49,291 nucleotides of DNA from positions 1 through 49,291 of the forward strand of contig NZ_JANQKD010000026.1 of the NCBI RefSeq assembly GCF_028281305.1, read 5' to 3'. The translations under genes were made by a program, and so were the position numbers. The notes beneath the pieces were generated by a model. That model saw only the letters and a program-made list of their open reading frames with translations. It ran no database searches and had not been told where the DNA came from. Position 1 is the first letter of the stretch. Each line of letters opens with the position of its first letter. The DNA comes from Pelagibius sp. GTDB lineage: Bacteria > Pseudomonadota > Alphaproteobacteria > Kiloniellales > Kiloniellaceae. Of this stretch, positions 18,694 through 26,672 are shown piece by piece.

Positions 18694-19377
18694 ATGGCGG
18701 GTGCGAGTACGACGGGCGCGAGCATTGCGGAAGAACGGAACCCAAAGGACGACAGCCTGACGCCGGGCCGCATCACCTTGGAGCGGGACCTGATCGACCT
18801 GCTGCTGACCCGGCGATCGGTAGTTGCCAATCAGCTTGGCGAACCCGGTCCCGACCGGAACCAGATGGACCTGATCCTCAGCGCCGGCATCCGCGTGCCC
18901 GATCACGGCAAGATCGGCCCCTGGCGTCTGCAGGTGCTCGACAAACAGGCGCAGGCTGAGCTCGGCGCGGTGCTGGCGGGCGAGTTCCTGGCCAAGTTCC
19001 CAGAGGCGAACGAGAAGCAGGTCGCCTTCGAGCGCAACCGCCCGCAGCGGGCGCCGGGCTTTATCGTTGTCAGCAGCAGGCTCAACCGGCAGCACAAGGT
19101 CCCGGAGATCGAGCAGCTTCTGTCCTGCGGCGCGGTCTGCACCAACATTCTGAATGCTGCCGTTGCGCTGGGCTTTTCCGCACAGTGGCTGACCGAGTGG
19201 CCGGCTTACAACGACTCCGTCAAGACGGCGCTTGGCATCCCCGGCGACCAGCACATCATCGGCCTCATCTATATCGGCACCGCGGCGGAACCGCCGGGCG
19301 AGCGCGTCCGCCCGGAACGCGATGCCGTGGCCAGCTATCTGAGCAGCCTGCCGGCGGCGGAAGAACCGACCGACTGA
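18694..19377 (+). CDS. Nitroreductase-family flavoprotein
   Basis: The protein has 227 residues of the NAD(P)H-dependent FMN nitroreductase family. The FMN-binding start LLLTRRSVVANQLGEPGPD (the RRS block, about residue 40) and the segment LSAGIRVPDHGKIGPWRL (about 71-88) match the YdjA-like subgroup, which has a small active site. C-terminal landmarks (LGFSAQWLTEWPAY and the LIYIGTA strand) are present. The physiological substrate is unknown. A 30-residue hydrophilic N-terminal extension precedes the domain, so a later start cannot be excluded. It has its own candidate promoter and is followed by two hairpins. Confidence 0.88.
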   Translation: MAGASTTGASIAEERNPKDDSLTPGRITLERDLIDLLLTRRSVVANQLGEPGPDRNQMDLILSAGIRVPDHGKIGPWRLQVLDKQAQAELGAVLAGEFLAKFPEANEKQVAFERNRPQRAPGFIVVSSRLNRQHKVPEIEQLLSCGAVCTNILNAAVALGFSAQWLTEWPAYNDSVKTALGIPGDQHIIGLIYIGTAAEPPGERVRPERDAVASYLSSLPAAEEPTD

Positions 19378-19450
19378 CCTGCGCCATCTGACGCGCCAGC
19401 CGCCGAAGATCGTCACAGAGCCGTCACGAGAACGCACCGTTGATGCGGGC

Positions 19451-19491
19451 TTTCCGACCGCGGAAAACCTCCAGACCGGGCTTTGGTCTGG
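19451..19491 (+). terminator. Two consecutive hairpins between the nitroreductase gene and sodB
   Basis: TTTCCG/CGGAAA (19451-19466, 4-base loop) is followed at once by CCAGACC/GGTCTGG (19471-19491, 7-base loop). They start 74 bp after the nitroreductase stop. Neither has a clear T-tract, so they may terminate transcription weakly or be part of the sodB regulatory region. Confidence 0.35.
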
Positions 19492-19663
19492 TCACTGATC
19501 CAGTCGCGTTGATTGTCGGCTTTTGTGGCCGATTCCGCTGGAAATCCCGTCAGCGATTCCTAATTCACCGAGTAACAGGGCTCTCGTGATCAGGAGAGAT
19601 CGCGCCTGTACGAACGAACGCCAAACTTCAAAGTCACAAGCGACCGAAAGAAAGAGAGACGGC

Positions 19664-20266
19664 ATGGCCTTCGAGCTTCCCCCCCTGCCCTACGCCCAGG
19701 ACGCCCTGGAGCCGCACTACTCCGCCAACACCCTCAGCTTCCACCACGGCAAGCACCATGCGGCCTATGTGAACAAGCTGAACGAGCTGATCGCCGGCAC
19801 CGCCGATGAGGAAAAGACCCTGGAGGAAATCATCGCATCCAGCACGGGCGGGCTCTTCAACCAGGCCGCGCAGATCTGGAACCACACCTTCTTCTGGAAC
19901 TCCATGAAGCCCGCCGGCGGCGGTGCGCCGGACGGCGCTCTGGCGCAAGCCATCGACGCAGCCTTCGGCAGCCTGGATGCCTTCAAGGAGCAGTTCAAGG
20001 CTGCCGGCGTCGGCCAGTTCGGTAGCGGTTGGGTCTGGCTTGTGAAAGACAACGGCGGCCTGAAGATCGTCACCTCGGGCAATGCGGAAACGCCGCTGAC
20101 CGACGGCCAGACGCCGCTTCTGACCTGCGACGTCTGGGAGCACGCCTACTATCTGGACTACCAGAACCGGCGGCCGGATTTCATCCAGGCGTTCCTCGAC
20201 AACCTGGTGAACTGGGACTTCGCCGCCGCGAATTTCGAGGACGTGGCGAGCGCCGCTGCCGAGTAG
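19664..20266 (+). CDS. sodB: Superoxide dismutase, iron type
   Basis: The enzyme dismutates superoxide to oxygen and hydrogen peroxide in the cytoplasm. The 200-residue protein has all four metal ligands of the Fe/Mn family: His27, His74 (WNHTFFW), Asp156 and His160 (DVWEHAYYLDY). Gln70 in FNQAAQIWNH, the second-sphere glutamine in the N-terminal domain, is typical of iron enzymes; Mn enzymes place it elsewhere. I chose the ATG at 19664 (MAFELPPLPY), the universal family start. A long upstream spacer with no gene precedes it, and an intrinsic terminator follows. Likely monocistronic. Confidence 0.96.
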   Translation: MAFELPPLPYAQDALEPHYSANTLSFHHGKHHAAYVNKLNELIAGTADEEKTLEEIIASSTGGLFNQAAQIWNHTFFWNSMKPAGGGAPDGALAQAIDAAFGSLDAFKEQFKAAGVGQFGSGWVWLVKDNGGLKIVTSGNAETPLTDGQTPLLTCDVWEHAYYLDYQNRRPDFIQAFLDNLVNWDFAAANFEDVASAAAE

Positions 20267-20294
20267 CGCGCTCAGGCTTCCGTGCCGTGAGAAC

Positions 20295-20320
20295 AAGGGG
20301 CCCTGCGGGGCCCCTTTTTT
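20295..20320 (+). terminator. Intrinsic terminator of sodB
   Basis: A 9-bp stem AAGGGGCCC / GGGCCCCTT (20295-20303 with 20308-20316), loop TGCG, followed by six Ts (20315-20320). The TTTTTTGTGC tail is repeated at 20330-20339, a 15-bp duplication of the T-tract. Confidence 0.92.
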
Positions 20321-20362
20321 GTGCGCTGGTTTTTTGTGCTGGACGGCTAACGACAGGCCCAA

Positions 20363-20740
20363 TCAGTCGACGGCGATCAGCGCCGCGGCAACCGGGCGCC
20401 CTTCGGCGGCAAGGACGTTGTAGGTACGGCAGGCAGCGCCGGTGTCCATGGGCTCCAGCGCCGGCCCCCGGGCCCGAACCGCCTCGCGCAGATCCGGGTC
20501 GATGAAGACCATCGCCGGCCCGCAGCCGACCAGCAACACCTCGATGGCGGTGTCTTCAGCCACGACCGCGGCGAAGTCCGACAGAGACAGGGCGGCGATA
20601 TCGCCCGGCGTCCAGGCCAGCGTGCGGTCCGGCAGCACCAGCACGTTGCCGCTGTAGTGCTTCCCGGAAACGCGGAACCCGCCGCCGCCATAGCTCTCGA
20701 TGATCTGAAGGCCCTCCGGGACCAGAGGCGTGACGTCCAT
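20363..20740 (-). CDS. Mth938-like domain protein (NDUFAF3 homologue)
   Basis: The 125-residue protein consists of one Mth938/DUF498 domain, with the typical blocks YGGGGFRVSG, VLVLPDRTLAW, VEVLLVGCGP-type strand (EVLLVGCGPAM) and the C-terminal TYNVLAAEGRPVAAALI. The human relative NDUFAF3 is a complex I assembly factor, and alphaproteobacterial members lie beside secF, as here (53 bp downstream of secF). No catalytic activity is established for the family. A complex I role is inference, strengthened by the nearby NDUFAF6-like gene. It is the last gene of the yajC-secD-secF transcript. Confidence 0.9.
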   Translation of the reverse strand: MDVTPLVPEGLQIIESYGGGGFRVSGKHYSGNVLVLPDRTLAWTPGDIAALSLSDFAAVVAEDTAIEVLLVGCGPAMVFIDPDLREAVRARGPALEPMDTGAACRTYNVLAAEGRPVAAALIAVD

Positions 20741-20793
20741 GGCTGTCCTCAGCTTTTCCTCTCGACTGCCGAACCGCCCGCCTGGGCCCGGCG

Positions 20794-21741
20794 TCAGGAC
20801 GTGGAGGTCTGCGCGGCCTCGCGCTTGGCCTCGGCCTCGTCCTCCTCGCCGCCGCGGCGCAGCTTCATGTAGGAAAGCAGCGGCACCGCCAGAGCGACGG
20901 AGGAATAGGTGCCGATCACCACGCCCCAGATCAGTCCGGAGGTAAAGCCCTGGATGACGGCGCCGCCGAAGAAGAACAGCGCGCCCAGGGCCAGCAGCGT
21001 GGTCATCGAGGTCAGGATGGTGCGCGACAGCGTGAGATTAAGCGCGCGGTTCAAGACTTCGCCCAGCGGCAGCTTCTTGTAACGCCGCAGGGTCTCGCGC
21101 ACGCGGTCGAAGATCACGACGGTGTCGTTGATCGAGTAACCGGCAATGGTCAGCACCGCTGCCAGGGTGGCCAGGTTGAACTCCAGCTGGGTCAGCGCGA
21201 AGAAGCCTATGGTGGCGATCACATCGTGCGCCAGAGCGACCAGCGCGGCCACGCTGAAGTGCCACTCGAAACGGAACCAGATGTAGAGACCGATTCCCGC
21301 CAGGGCCAGCAGGGTGGCCAGAATGCCGGCCTGCTTCAGCTCGTCGCCCACCTTCGGGCCGACGAACTCCTGACGCCGGATCTCGACCCCTTCGCCGAGG
21401 GCTCCGCGCACCAGTTCGATGGCCCGGATCTGCTCCTCCTGGGCGCCCTCCTGGCGTTCGATGTTGATCAGCACGTCGGTCGGTTCGCCGAATTCCTGCA
21501 GCGTGACTTCGCCCAGCCCGAGGCCGGAGACGCGGCTGCGCAGGTCGGCCAGATTGGCAGGACCGTCGGTGCGCACCTCCATCAGGATGCCGCCGCGGAA
21601 ATCGACGCCGAAGTTGAGCCCCTGGGTAAAGAAGAGACCGATCGAGCCCAGCATCAGGCAGGCCGACATCACCAGGAACAGGCCCCGCTTGCCGACGAAG
21701 TTGAGGCCGAGGTCGAGGGGAAGCTTGCGGATCAGAGCCAT
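20794..21741 (-). CDS. secF: Protein translocase subunit SecF
   Basis: SecF works with SecD and YajC to pull translocating proteins out of SecYEG on the periplasmic side, using the proton motive force. The 315-residue protein has the expected first membrane helix, the LNFGVDFRGG motif (about residues 42-51), a periplasmic domain, and five further helices in the last 170 residues with the conserved GYSINDTVVIFDRVRE block. The C-terminus is charged (EEDEAEAKRE). It lies 13 bp downstream of secD. Confidence 0.97.
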   Translation of the reverse strand: MALIRKLPLDLGLNFVGKRGLFLVMSACLMLGSIGLFFTQGLNFGVDFRGGILMEVRTDGPANLADLRSRVSGLGLGEVTLQEFGEPTDVLINIERQEGAQEEQIRAIELVRGALGEGVEIRRQEFVGPKVGDELKQAGILATLLALAGIGLYIWFRFEWHFSVAALVALAHDVIATIGFFALTQLEFNLATLAAVLTIAGYSINDTVVIFDRVRETLRRYKKLPLGEVLNRALNLTLSRTILTSMTTLLALGALFFFGGAVIQGFTSGLIWGVVIGTYSSVALAVPLLSYMKLRRGGEEDEAEAKREAAQTSTS

Positions 21742-21754
21742 GCTGCGCCCTCCC

Positions 21755-23314
21755 CTATATTGCCAGGGCCTGCGGCCGGCGCCGGCGCAGCCAGAGGATG
21801 ACCAGCGAGCGGGTCAGCATGATGGCCGAGAACATGGAGGTCAGAAGACCGATGGCCAGAGTCACAGCGAAACCCTTGATGGGGCCGGAGCCGAAGTTGA
21901 ACAGGAGCAGCGCGGCGATGAGCGTCGTCACGTTGGAGTCGATGATTGTGGTCAGCGCGCGCCGGTAGCCGGCGTCGACCGCTGTCACCGGTCCGCGGCC
22001 ATTGCGCATCTCCTCGCGGATCCGCTCGAAGATCAGGACGTTGGCATCGACCGCCATACCGATGGTCAGCACGATGCCGGCGATCCCCGGCAGGGTCAGC
22101 GTCGCCTGCAGGACCGAGAGTGCCGCCAGCATGAGCACCAGGTTGATCAGCAGTGCCACGCTGGCCATGGCCCCGAAGAGGCCGTAGATCGTCGACATGA
22201 AGACAACCACGAAGATCATGCCAAGCACGGCTGCAATTTCGCCGGCCAGGATCGAGTCGGCGCCCAGGCCCGGACCCACGGTCCGCTCTTCCAGATAGTT
22301 GATCGGCGCCGGCAAGGCGCCGGCCCGCAGCAGCAGGGCCAGGTCCTGCGCTTCCTGAATCGTGAAGGTGCCGGAGATCACGCCGCTGCCGCCGATGATC
22401 GGCTCGCGGATCCGCGGTGCGGAGATGACCCGCTCGTCGAGAACAATGGCGAAGAGGCGCCCGACGTTATCGGTCGTGGCATCGCCGAAGCGTTTGGCGC
22501 CCTGGGTGTCGAAGCGGAAACTGACGACCGGCAGGCCATCCTGGAAGGTCTGCTGGGCATCGACCAGACGGTCGCCGCTGACCATGACGCGCTTGCTGAC
22601 GGGATAGGCATCAGGCTCGCCCGGCCCCGGTTCGTCGGCCGGCAGCACCTCGACCGAGGGCGGAACACGCCCGCCCGTCGTAAAGCTGTCGTGCACGAAG
22701 CGGAAGCTTAGCACCGCCGTCTCGCCGATCAGCGCCTTGATGCGCTCCGGGTCCTCGACGCCGGGAAGCTGAATCAGGATACGGTCGTCGCCGTGGCGCT
22801 GGATCGAGGGCTCCTTGGTGCCGGTCTCGTCGATGCGCCGGCGGATCACCTCCATCGCCTGATTGACGACGTTGGTAGCGCGCTCGCGGATCCCCTGTTC
22901 GGAGATCGTCACGCGGAAGGTGCCGCTGCTGTTGTCGATGTCCAGACTGCGCAGGATGGTCTCGGCGATGGCCTGGCGCGCGCGCCCGGAATCGTCCGGA
23001 TTGACCAGCGTGAAGCCGGCCGCCAGGCCGAACAGCCCCCAGTCCGTCGCCTCGACGCCGCGCTGGGCCAAGGCGCCCTTCAGCTCTTCGACGAGGTTTT
23101 CGCGGTCCTCCTCGAAGACCGTCGGCAGATCGACCTCCAGCAGGAGGTAGGATCCGCCGCGCAGGTCGAGCCCCAGGTTCACCTGCTGGTGCGGCACCCA
23201 GCCCGGCAGGCTCTCCGCGTCCCTGGCGCCCAGGAGATTGGGCGAGGCATAGGCGAAACCCGCCACAACGACCAGAATGATCAGGATGACTTGCCAGCGT
23301 GGGATGTTGACCAT
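21755..23314 (-). CDS. secD: Protein translocase subunit SecD
   Basis: The 519-residue SecD partner of SecF starts with a membrane helix (about residues 6-25), followed by the LGLDLRGGSYLLLEV motif and the large periplasmic P1 domain. Six helices lie in the C-terminal third, including GMAVDANVLIFERIREE (about 435-450), which contains the conserved aspartate of the proton path. Length is at the short end of the family (520-620), as usual in alphaproteobacteria. It is 57 bp downstream of yajC. Confidence 0.97.
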   Translation of the reverse strand: MVNIPRWQVILIILVVVAGFAYASPNLLGARDAESLPGWVPHQQVNLGLDLRGGSYLLLEVDLPTVFEEDRENLVEELKGALAQRGVEATDWGLFGLAAGFTLVNPDDSGRARQAIAETILRSLDIDNSSGTFRVTISEQGIRERATNVVNQAMEVIRRRIDETGTKEPSIQRHGDDRILIQLPGVEDPERIKALIGETAVLSFRFVHDSFTTGGRVPPSVEVLPADEPGPGEPDAYPVSKRVMVSGDRLVDAQQTFQDGLPVVSFRFDTQGAKRFGDATTDNVGRLFAIVLDERVISAPRIREPIIGGSGVISGTFTIQEAQDLALLLRAGALPAPINYLEERTVGPGLGADSILAGEIAAVLGMIFVVVFMSTIYGLFGAMASVALLINLVLMLAALSVLQATLTLPGIAGIVLTIGMAVDANVLIFERIREEMRNGRGPVTAVDAGYRRALTTIIDSNVTTLIAALLLFNFGSGPIKGFAVTLAIGLLTSMFSAIMLTRSLVILWLRRRRPQALAI

Positions 23315-23371
23315 GACCGTCGTCGCTTTCTAGGGGTCGCGGCTTCTAAGGCAGTGCGGCGGGACCGCCTC

Positions 23372-23800
23372 TCAGGACTTGTCGTTGGGCCGCTTGGCCC
23401 CGCCAAAGAGGCCGCCGAGGATGCTCTTCGGCTTGTCGCCCCCTGCGTCGTTTGCCGCCTTCGGCGCGCCGCCCTTGCTGGGCGCCGCCTCGGTGCGGCT
23501 CATCACGTCCTGGATTGTATGGCGCATGGCGCGAACCCGCACCCCTTCCGCGAGTTCCAACTGAACCTCAGTATCGCTCAGAACCTTGGTCACGGTCCCG
23601 ATCAGTCCGCCGGCGGTGACCACTTTGTCGCCGCGGCGCAGCGCCTGCACCATTTCGCGGTGCATCTTCACCTTCTTCTGCTGAGGCCGGATCAGCAGGA
23701 AGTAGAAGACCACGAAGATCAGGATGATGGGCAGGAAGGACGTGAAGAGATCGGCTCCACCGCCACCTGCGGCCTGGGCGTAGGCCGGTGAAATGAGCAT
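23372..23800 (-). CDS. yajC: Preprotein translocase subunit YajC
   Basis: YajC is a small single-span accessory subunit of the SecDF complex. The 142-residue protein begins with the usual MLISPAYAQAA segment, has one membrane helix (about residues 20-39, FLPIILIFVVFYFLLIRPQ) ending in the diagnostic RPQQKK, and a small beta domain (GDKVVTAGGLIGTV). The C-terminal 45 residues are a G/K/A-rich tail longer than in E. coli. It is the first gene of yajC-secD-secF-Mth938, with a promoter just upstream. Confidence 0.96.
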   Translation of the reverse strand: MLISPAYAQAAGGGGADLFTSFLPIILIFVVFYFLLIRPQQKKVKMHREMVQALRRGDKVVTAGGLIGTVTKVLSDTEVQLELAEGVRVRAMRHTIQDVMSRTEAAPSKGGAPKAANDAGGDKPKSILGGLFGGAKRPNDKS

Positions 23801-23834
23801 GATTTAGACCTTTTCCGAGCAGTCAGACCGGCGG

Positions 23835-23862
23835 ACTATACCCGCAAGCCCGCGAATTGCAA
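23835..23862 (-). promoter_or_regulatory. Promoter of the yajC-secDF operon
   Basis: On the minus strand TTGCAA (23862-23857), a 16-bp spacer and TATAGT (23840-23835). The predicted start leaves a short leader of about 30 nt before the yajC ATG at 23800. Confidence 0.6.
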
Positions 23863-23899
23863 CGCCACCCGGGATAGGCTGAGAACTGCCGGGACCCGA

Positions 23900-23928
23900 T
23901 TGACCCCACGCGAAGCAGGTATTAGCTT
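23900..23928 (+). promoter_or_regulatory. Candidate promoter for the DUF815 gene
   Basis: TTGACC (23900-23905, five of six), a 17-bp spacer and a weak TAGCTT (23923-23928). It is divergent from the yajC promoter and lies 45 bp before the ATG at 23974. Confidence 0.4.
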
Positions 23929-23973
23929 TTGCGCAAAAATTCAATCTCTTGCCCGCATTTCTTTGGAAAATTC

Positions 23974-24849
23974 ATGAACAAACCCGACAGTGAGCGCCTC
24001 GATCCCTTGCTCCAGCGCATCGCCGAGGCTTTGGAGCGAATCGCTCCGGCACCTTCTTCGCGCGTTGATCTCGGCGCTGCCGACGGCTTCATCTGGCAGC
24101 CCGAGGCCGACCGGCTGGAGCCGGTGTTGCAGATAAATCGGGTCGACTTCGTGCTTCTGCAAGGGATAGAGCGGCAGGCGGAGACCCTGTACGAGAACAC
24201 CCGCCGCTTCGCCCAGGGCCTGCCGGCCAACAATGCCCTGCTCTGGGGCGCCAGGGGCATGGGCAAGTCCTCGCTGGTCAAGGCCGTGCACGCCCGGGTC
24301 AACGCCGAGGCGACGTCGGCGGCCCGGCTCGCGCTGGTGGAAATCCACCGAGAAGACATTCCCAGCCTGCCGCGCCTCCTGCAGTTGCTCCGCGGCACCG
24401 AGCGGCCCTGCGTGCTGTTCTGCGACGACCTCAGTTTCGACGGCGGGGATGCGAGCTACAAGTCGCTGAAGGCGGTGCTGGAGGGCGGCATCGAAGGCCG
24501 ACCGGCCAACGTGATCTTCTACGCCACCTCCAACCGCCGCCACCTGATGCCGCGGGACATGATCGAGAACGAGCGCTCCACGGCAATCCATACCTCCGAG
24601 GCGGTGGAGGAAAAGGTCAGCCTCTCCGACCGCTTCGGCCTCTGGCTCGGCTTTCACAACTGCGACCAGGACACCTACTTCGCGATGATCGAAGGCTACG
24701 CAGAGCGCTACGGCCTGGCGGTGCCGCAGCAAGAGCTGCGCGCGGAGGCCAAGGAATGGGCCGTGACCCGCGGCGGGCGCTCCGGCCGTGTCGCCTGGCA
24801 GTTCATCCAGGACCTCGCCGGCCGCCTCGGCAAACGTCTGGAGGACTGA
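23974..24849 (+). CDS. DUF815-family AAA-type ATPase
   Basis: The 291-residue cytoplasmic protein has a P-loop ATPase core: Walker A WGARGMGKSS (about residues 91-100), Walker B VLFCDDLSF (147-155), a sensor-type ATSNRRHLMP (about 187-196) and a C-terminal lid with GGRSGRVAWQFIQDL. This matches DUF815, a widespread AAA-like family of undefined role. It lies divergent from yajC and downstream of the LysM lipoprotein, a position kept in many alphaproteobacteria. I chose the ATG at 23974 (MNKPDSERLD) rather than the TTG at 23929, which falls in the promoter. Confidence 0.9.
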   Translation: MNKPDSERLDPLLQRIAEALERIAPAPSSRVDLGAADGFIWQPEADRLEPVLQINRVDFVLLQGIERQAETLYENTRRFAQGLPANNALLWGARGMGKSSLVKAVHARVNAEATSAARLALVEIHREDIPSLPRLLQLLRGTERPCVLFCDDLSFDGGDASYKSLKAVLEGGIEGRPANVIFYATSNRRHLMPRDMIENERSTAIHTSEAVEEKVSLSDRFGLWLGFHNCDQDTYFAMIEGYAERYGLAVPQQELRAEAKEWAVTRGGRSGRVAWQFIQDLAGRLGKRLED

Positions 24850-24856
24850 CCGCACC

Positions 24857-24940
24857 CTTCGAGACGGCGCTGCCGCGCCTCCTCAGGGTGAGGCTTCAAC
24901 TGGGCCTCATGCTGAGGAGGGCCGCAGGCCCGTCTCGAAG
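24857..24940. repeat. Dispersed intergenic palindrome
   Basis: Outer arms CTTCGAGACGG (24857-24867) and CCGTCTCGAAG (24930-24940) are perfect inverted copies. Inner arms CCTCCTCAGGGTGAGG (24878-24893) and CCTCATGCTGAGGAGG (24905-24920) pair at 14 of 16 positions. From memory, closely similar palindromes are scattered between genes in many alphaproteobacterial genomes. It lies between the convergent DUF815 and ABM genes and could form a long hairpin in either transcript. Confidence 0.8.
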
Positions 24941-24952
24941 CATGGCGGAGGG

Positions 24953-25279
24953 TCAGGGCTGCGGCGCTTCCTTGCGGTCGTGCATGCCGTAGTCGCGGAC
25001 GACCGAGGCGATGCGCAGGCGGTAGTCCTGAAAGATCTCGTTGCGCCCCCGCCCCTGGGCGGCCTGGTGTTCGGCGTGATGGCGCCAGCGGACCAGGGAC
25101 TCCTCATCGCGCCAGAAAGACAGGGACAAGATCTTTCCCTCATCGGTCAGGCTGGCAAAGCGCTCGATCGAGATGAAGCCGTCCATCTTCTCCAGCTCGC
25201 TGCGCAGCGAAGCGGCGATGTCCAGGTAGTCCTGCTTGCGGCCGTCCTTCGGCCGCACCTCGAAGATTACGACGTGCAA
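24953..25279 (-). CDS. Antibiotic biosynthesis monooxygenase (ABM) domain protein
   Basis: The 108-residue protein consists of one ABM ferredoxin-like domain. It starts MHVVIFEVRP and contains DGFISIERFAS and ILSLSFWRDEESLVRWRHHAEHQAAQ, in which the WR and H residues are typical of the group. Members range from quinol monooxygenases to heme-degrading and non-catalytic proteins; this one cannot be assigned a substrate. It lies 100 bp downstream of the LysM/M23 lipoprotein gene on the same strand. Confidence 0.85.
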   Translation of the reverse strand: MHVVIFEVRPKDGRKQDYLDIAASLRSELEKMDGFISIERFASLTDEGKILSLSFWRDEESLVRWRHHAEHQAAQGRGRNEIFQDYRLRIASVVRDYGMHDRKEAPQP

Positions 25280-25379
25280 GGTCCCAGTTCCTTCTGGTGT
25301 GGCTGTCGGTCGTCAAAATCGCAGGCTGCAAGGTCCGCCGCCAGCGCCGATGCTTTGGCCCGTGTCGAAGTATGAATGC

Positions 25380-26672
25380 TCAGTTGCTGGCAGTGGCAGG
25401 CTTGGCAGCCGTCGTGGGACGGGGGCCCAGCATGGTCTCCGGATTGACCGCCCGCGTGCCGCGGCGCACCTCGAAGTGCAACTGCGGGCGCCCGACCGAC
25501 CCGCTGGACCCGACCCGGGCAATGGTCTGCCCGCGGCTCACCACGTCGCCGGCCACGACCAAGAGCTTCTCATTGTGGGCATAGGCAGTGATCCAGCCGT
25601 CGGCGTGCTTGACCAGCAGCAGCTTGCCGAAGCCTTTCAACTCCTCGCCGGCGTAGGCGACGACGCCGTTCTCGGCGGCGCGGACTGGCGTGCCGCGTGG
25701 CGCTGCGATGTTAATGCCGTCGTTGTGCACACCATCGGCCTTGCCACCGAAGGAGGACAACACCGGTCCCTGCACGGGCCAAAGGAAGGTCGACTGCGCG
25801 CGCGGCGGCGGCTTGTCGGTGGTGCCGCGCTTGGCGATGGCGGGCTGCGCCCTCTGCGGGGCCGGCGCCAGCGTCTTGCCCGGCGGAGCCTTCGGCAGGG
25901 CGGCGGTCTGGCCTCCCGGGGCTGCCGAGCCGGCAGCCGCTGCGCCGCTGCCGGCCCGCGGCTGTGCTGTCGCCGCAACGACGGAGGCGGCAGGGCTGCT
26001 GCCCGGCTGCGGCAGGATCAGTTTCTGACCGAGCGGGATGGTGTAGGGCGCATCGATGCCGTTCAGACGCACCAGTTCGCTGCGGTCCACCTGATAGCGC
26101 CGGGCGATGTTGAAGACGGTGTCGCCGGGCGCCACGACGTGGACCTGCGCCTGAGGGATCGTGAGGCCCTGCCCCAGCGCCAGCCGGTAGGGCGGCTGCA
26201 GGCCGTTGGCGTCGATCACCGCGCGGATCGGCAGCCCGAAGCGGCGGGCGATGCCATAGAGGCTGTCACCCTGCGCGACCACATAGCGGCCGTCGGCCGG
26301 GATTGCCTGAGCCAAAGGTTGGGCGACCGGCTGCACCTGAGCCGCCGCCGGCTGCACCAGGGGCTGCTGGACCAAAGGTTGCTGGGCCAAGGGTTGCTGG
26401 GCGCGCGGCAGCGGGGCCGCCTGGGCCTGTGGCGCGGCACCCAGGGGCGCCAGGGTTTCCACGGTAACCGTCGTCCCGGCCTGCGGCGCCGCTGCCGTTT
26501 CGAAAGGCACGCTCAGGGCGGCGAAGTTGGCCGGCGGTGCAGGCTTGCGCTGCGGCAACTGCGGCGGGTCCTTCGGCGTCTGGAAACTGGCGTCCCGGTA
26601 GACCGGCGTCAGGTTGCAGGCGGAAAGCGCCAGCGCCACTGCGGTCAAAATGGCGATCCTATGCAGCGTCAT
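25380..26672 (-). CDS. LysM/M23 lipoprotein, degenerate NlpD/DipM-type amidase activator
   Basis: The 430-residue precursor has a lipoprotein signal with lipobox LSAC (Cys19). A P/Q/A-rich linker (about 35-125, with QQPL repeats) leads to two LysM peptidoglycan-binding domains (about 130-172 and 177-220), another linker, and a C-terminal M23 (LytM) domain (about 300-412). Two zinc ligands of the H-x-G-x-D motif are replaced: the sequence reads NDGIN (Asn317 and Asn321). The first His of H-x-H is Gln397 (QLHFEV). His366 and His399 remain. The domain is therefore probably non-catalytic, as in NlpD, EnvC and DipM, which activate cell-wall amidases at division. This role is inferred from family and architecture. 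It overlaps pcm by 4 bp. Confidence 0.9.
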   Translation of the reverse strand: MTLHRIAILTAVALALSACNLTPVYRDASFQTPKDPPQLPQRKPAPPANFAALSVPFETAAAPQAGTTVTVETLAPLGAAPQAQAAPLPRAQQPLAQQPLVQQPLVQPAAAQVQPVAQPLAQAIPADGRYVVAQGDSLYGIARRFGLPIRAVIDANGLQPPYRLALGQGLTIPQAQVHVVAPGDTVFNIARRYQVDRSELVRLNGIDAPYTIPLGQKLILPQPGSSPAASVVAATAQPRAGSGAAAAGSAAPGGQTAALPKAPPGKTLAPAPQRAQPAIAKRGTTDKPPPRAQSTFLWPVQGPVLSSFGGKADGVHNDGINIAAPRGTPVRAAENGVVAYAGEELKGFGKLLLVKHADGWITAYAHNEKLLVVAGDVVSRGQTIARVGSSGSVGRPQLHFEVRRGTRAVNPETMLGPRPTTAAKPATASN

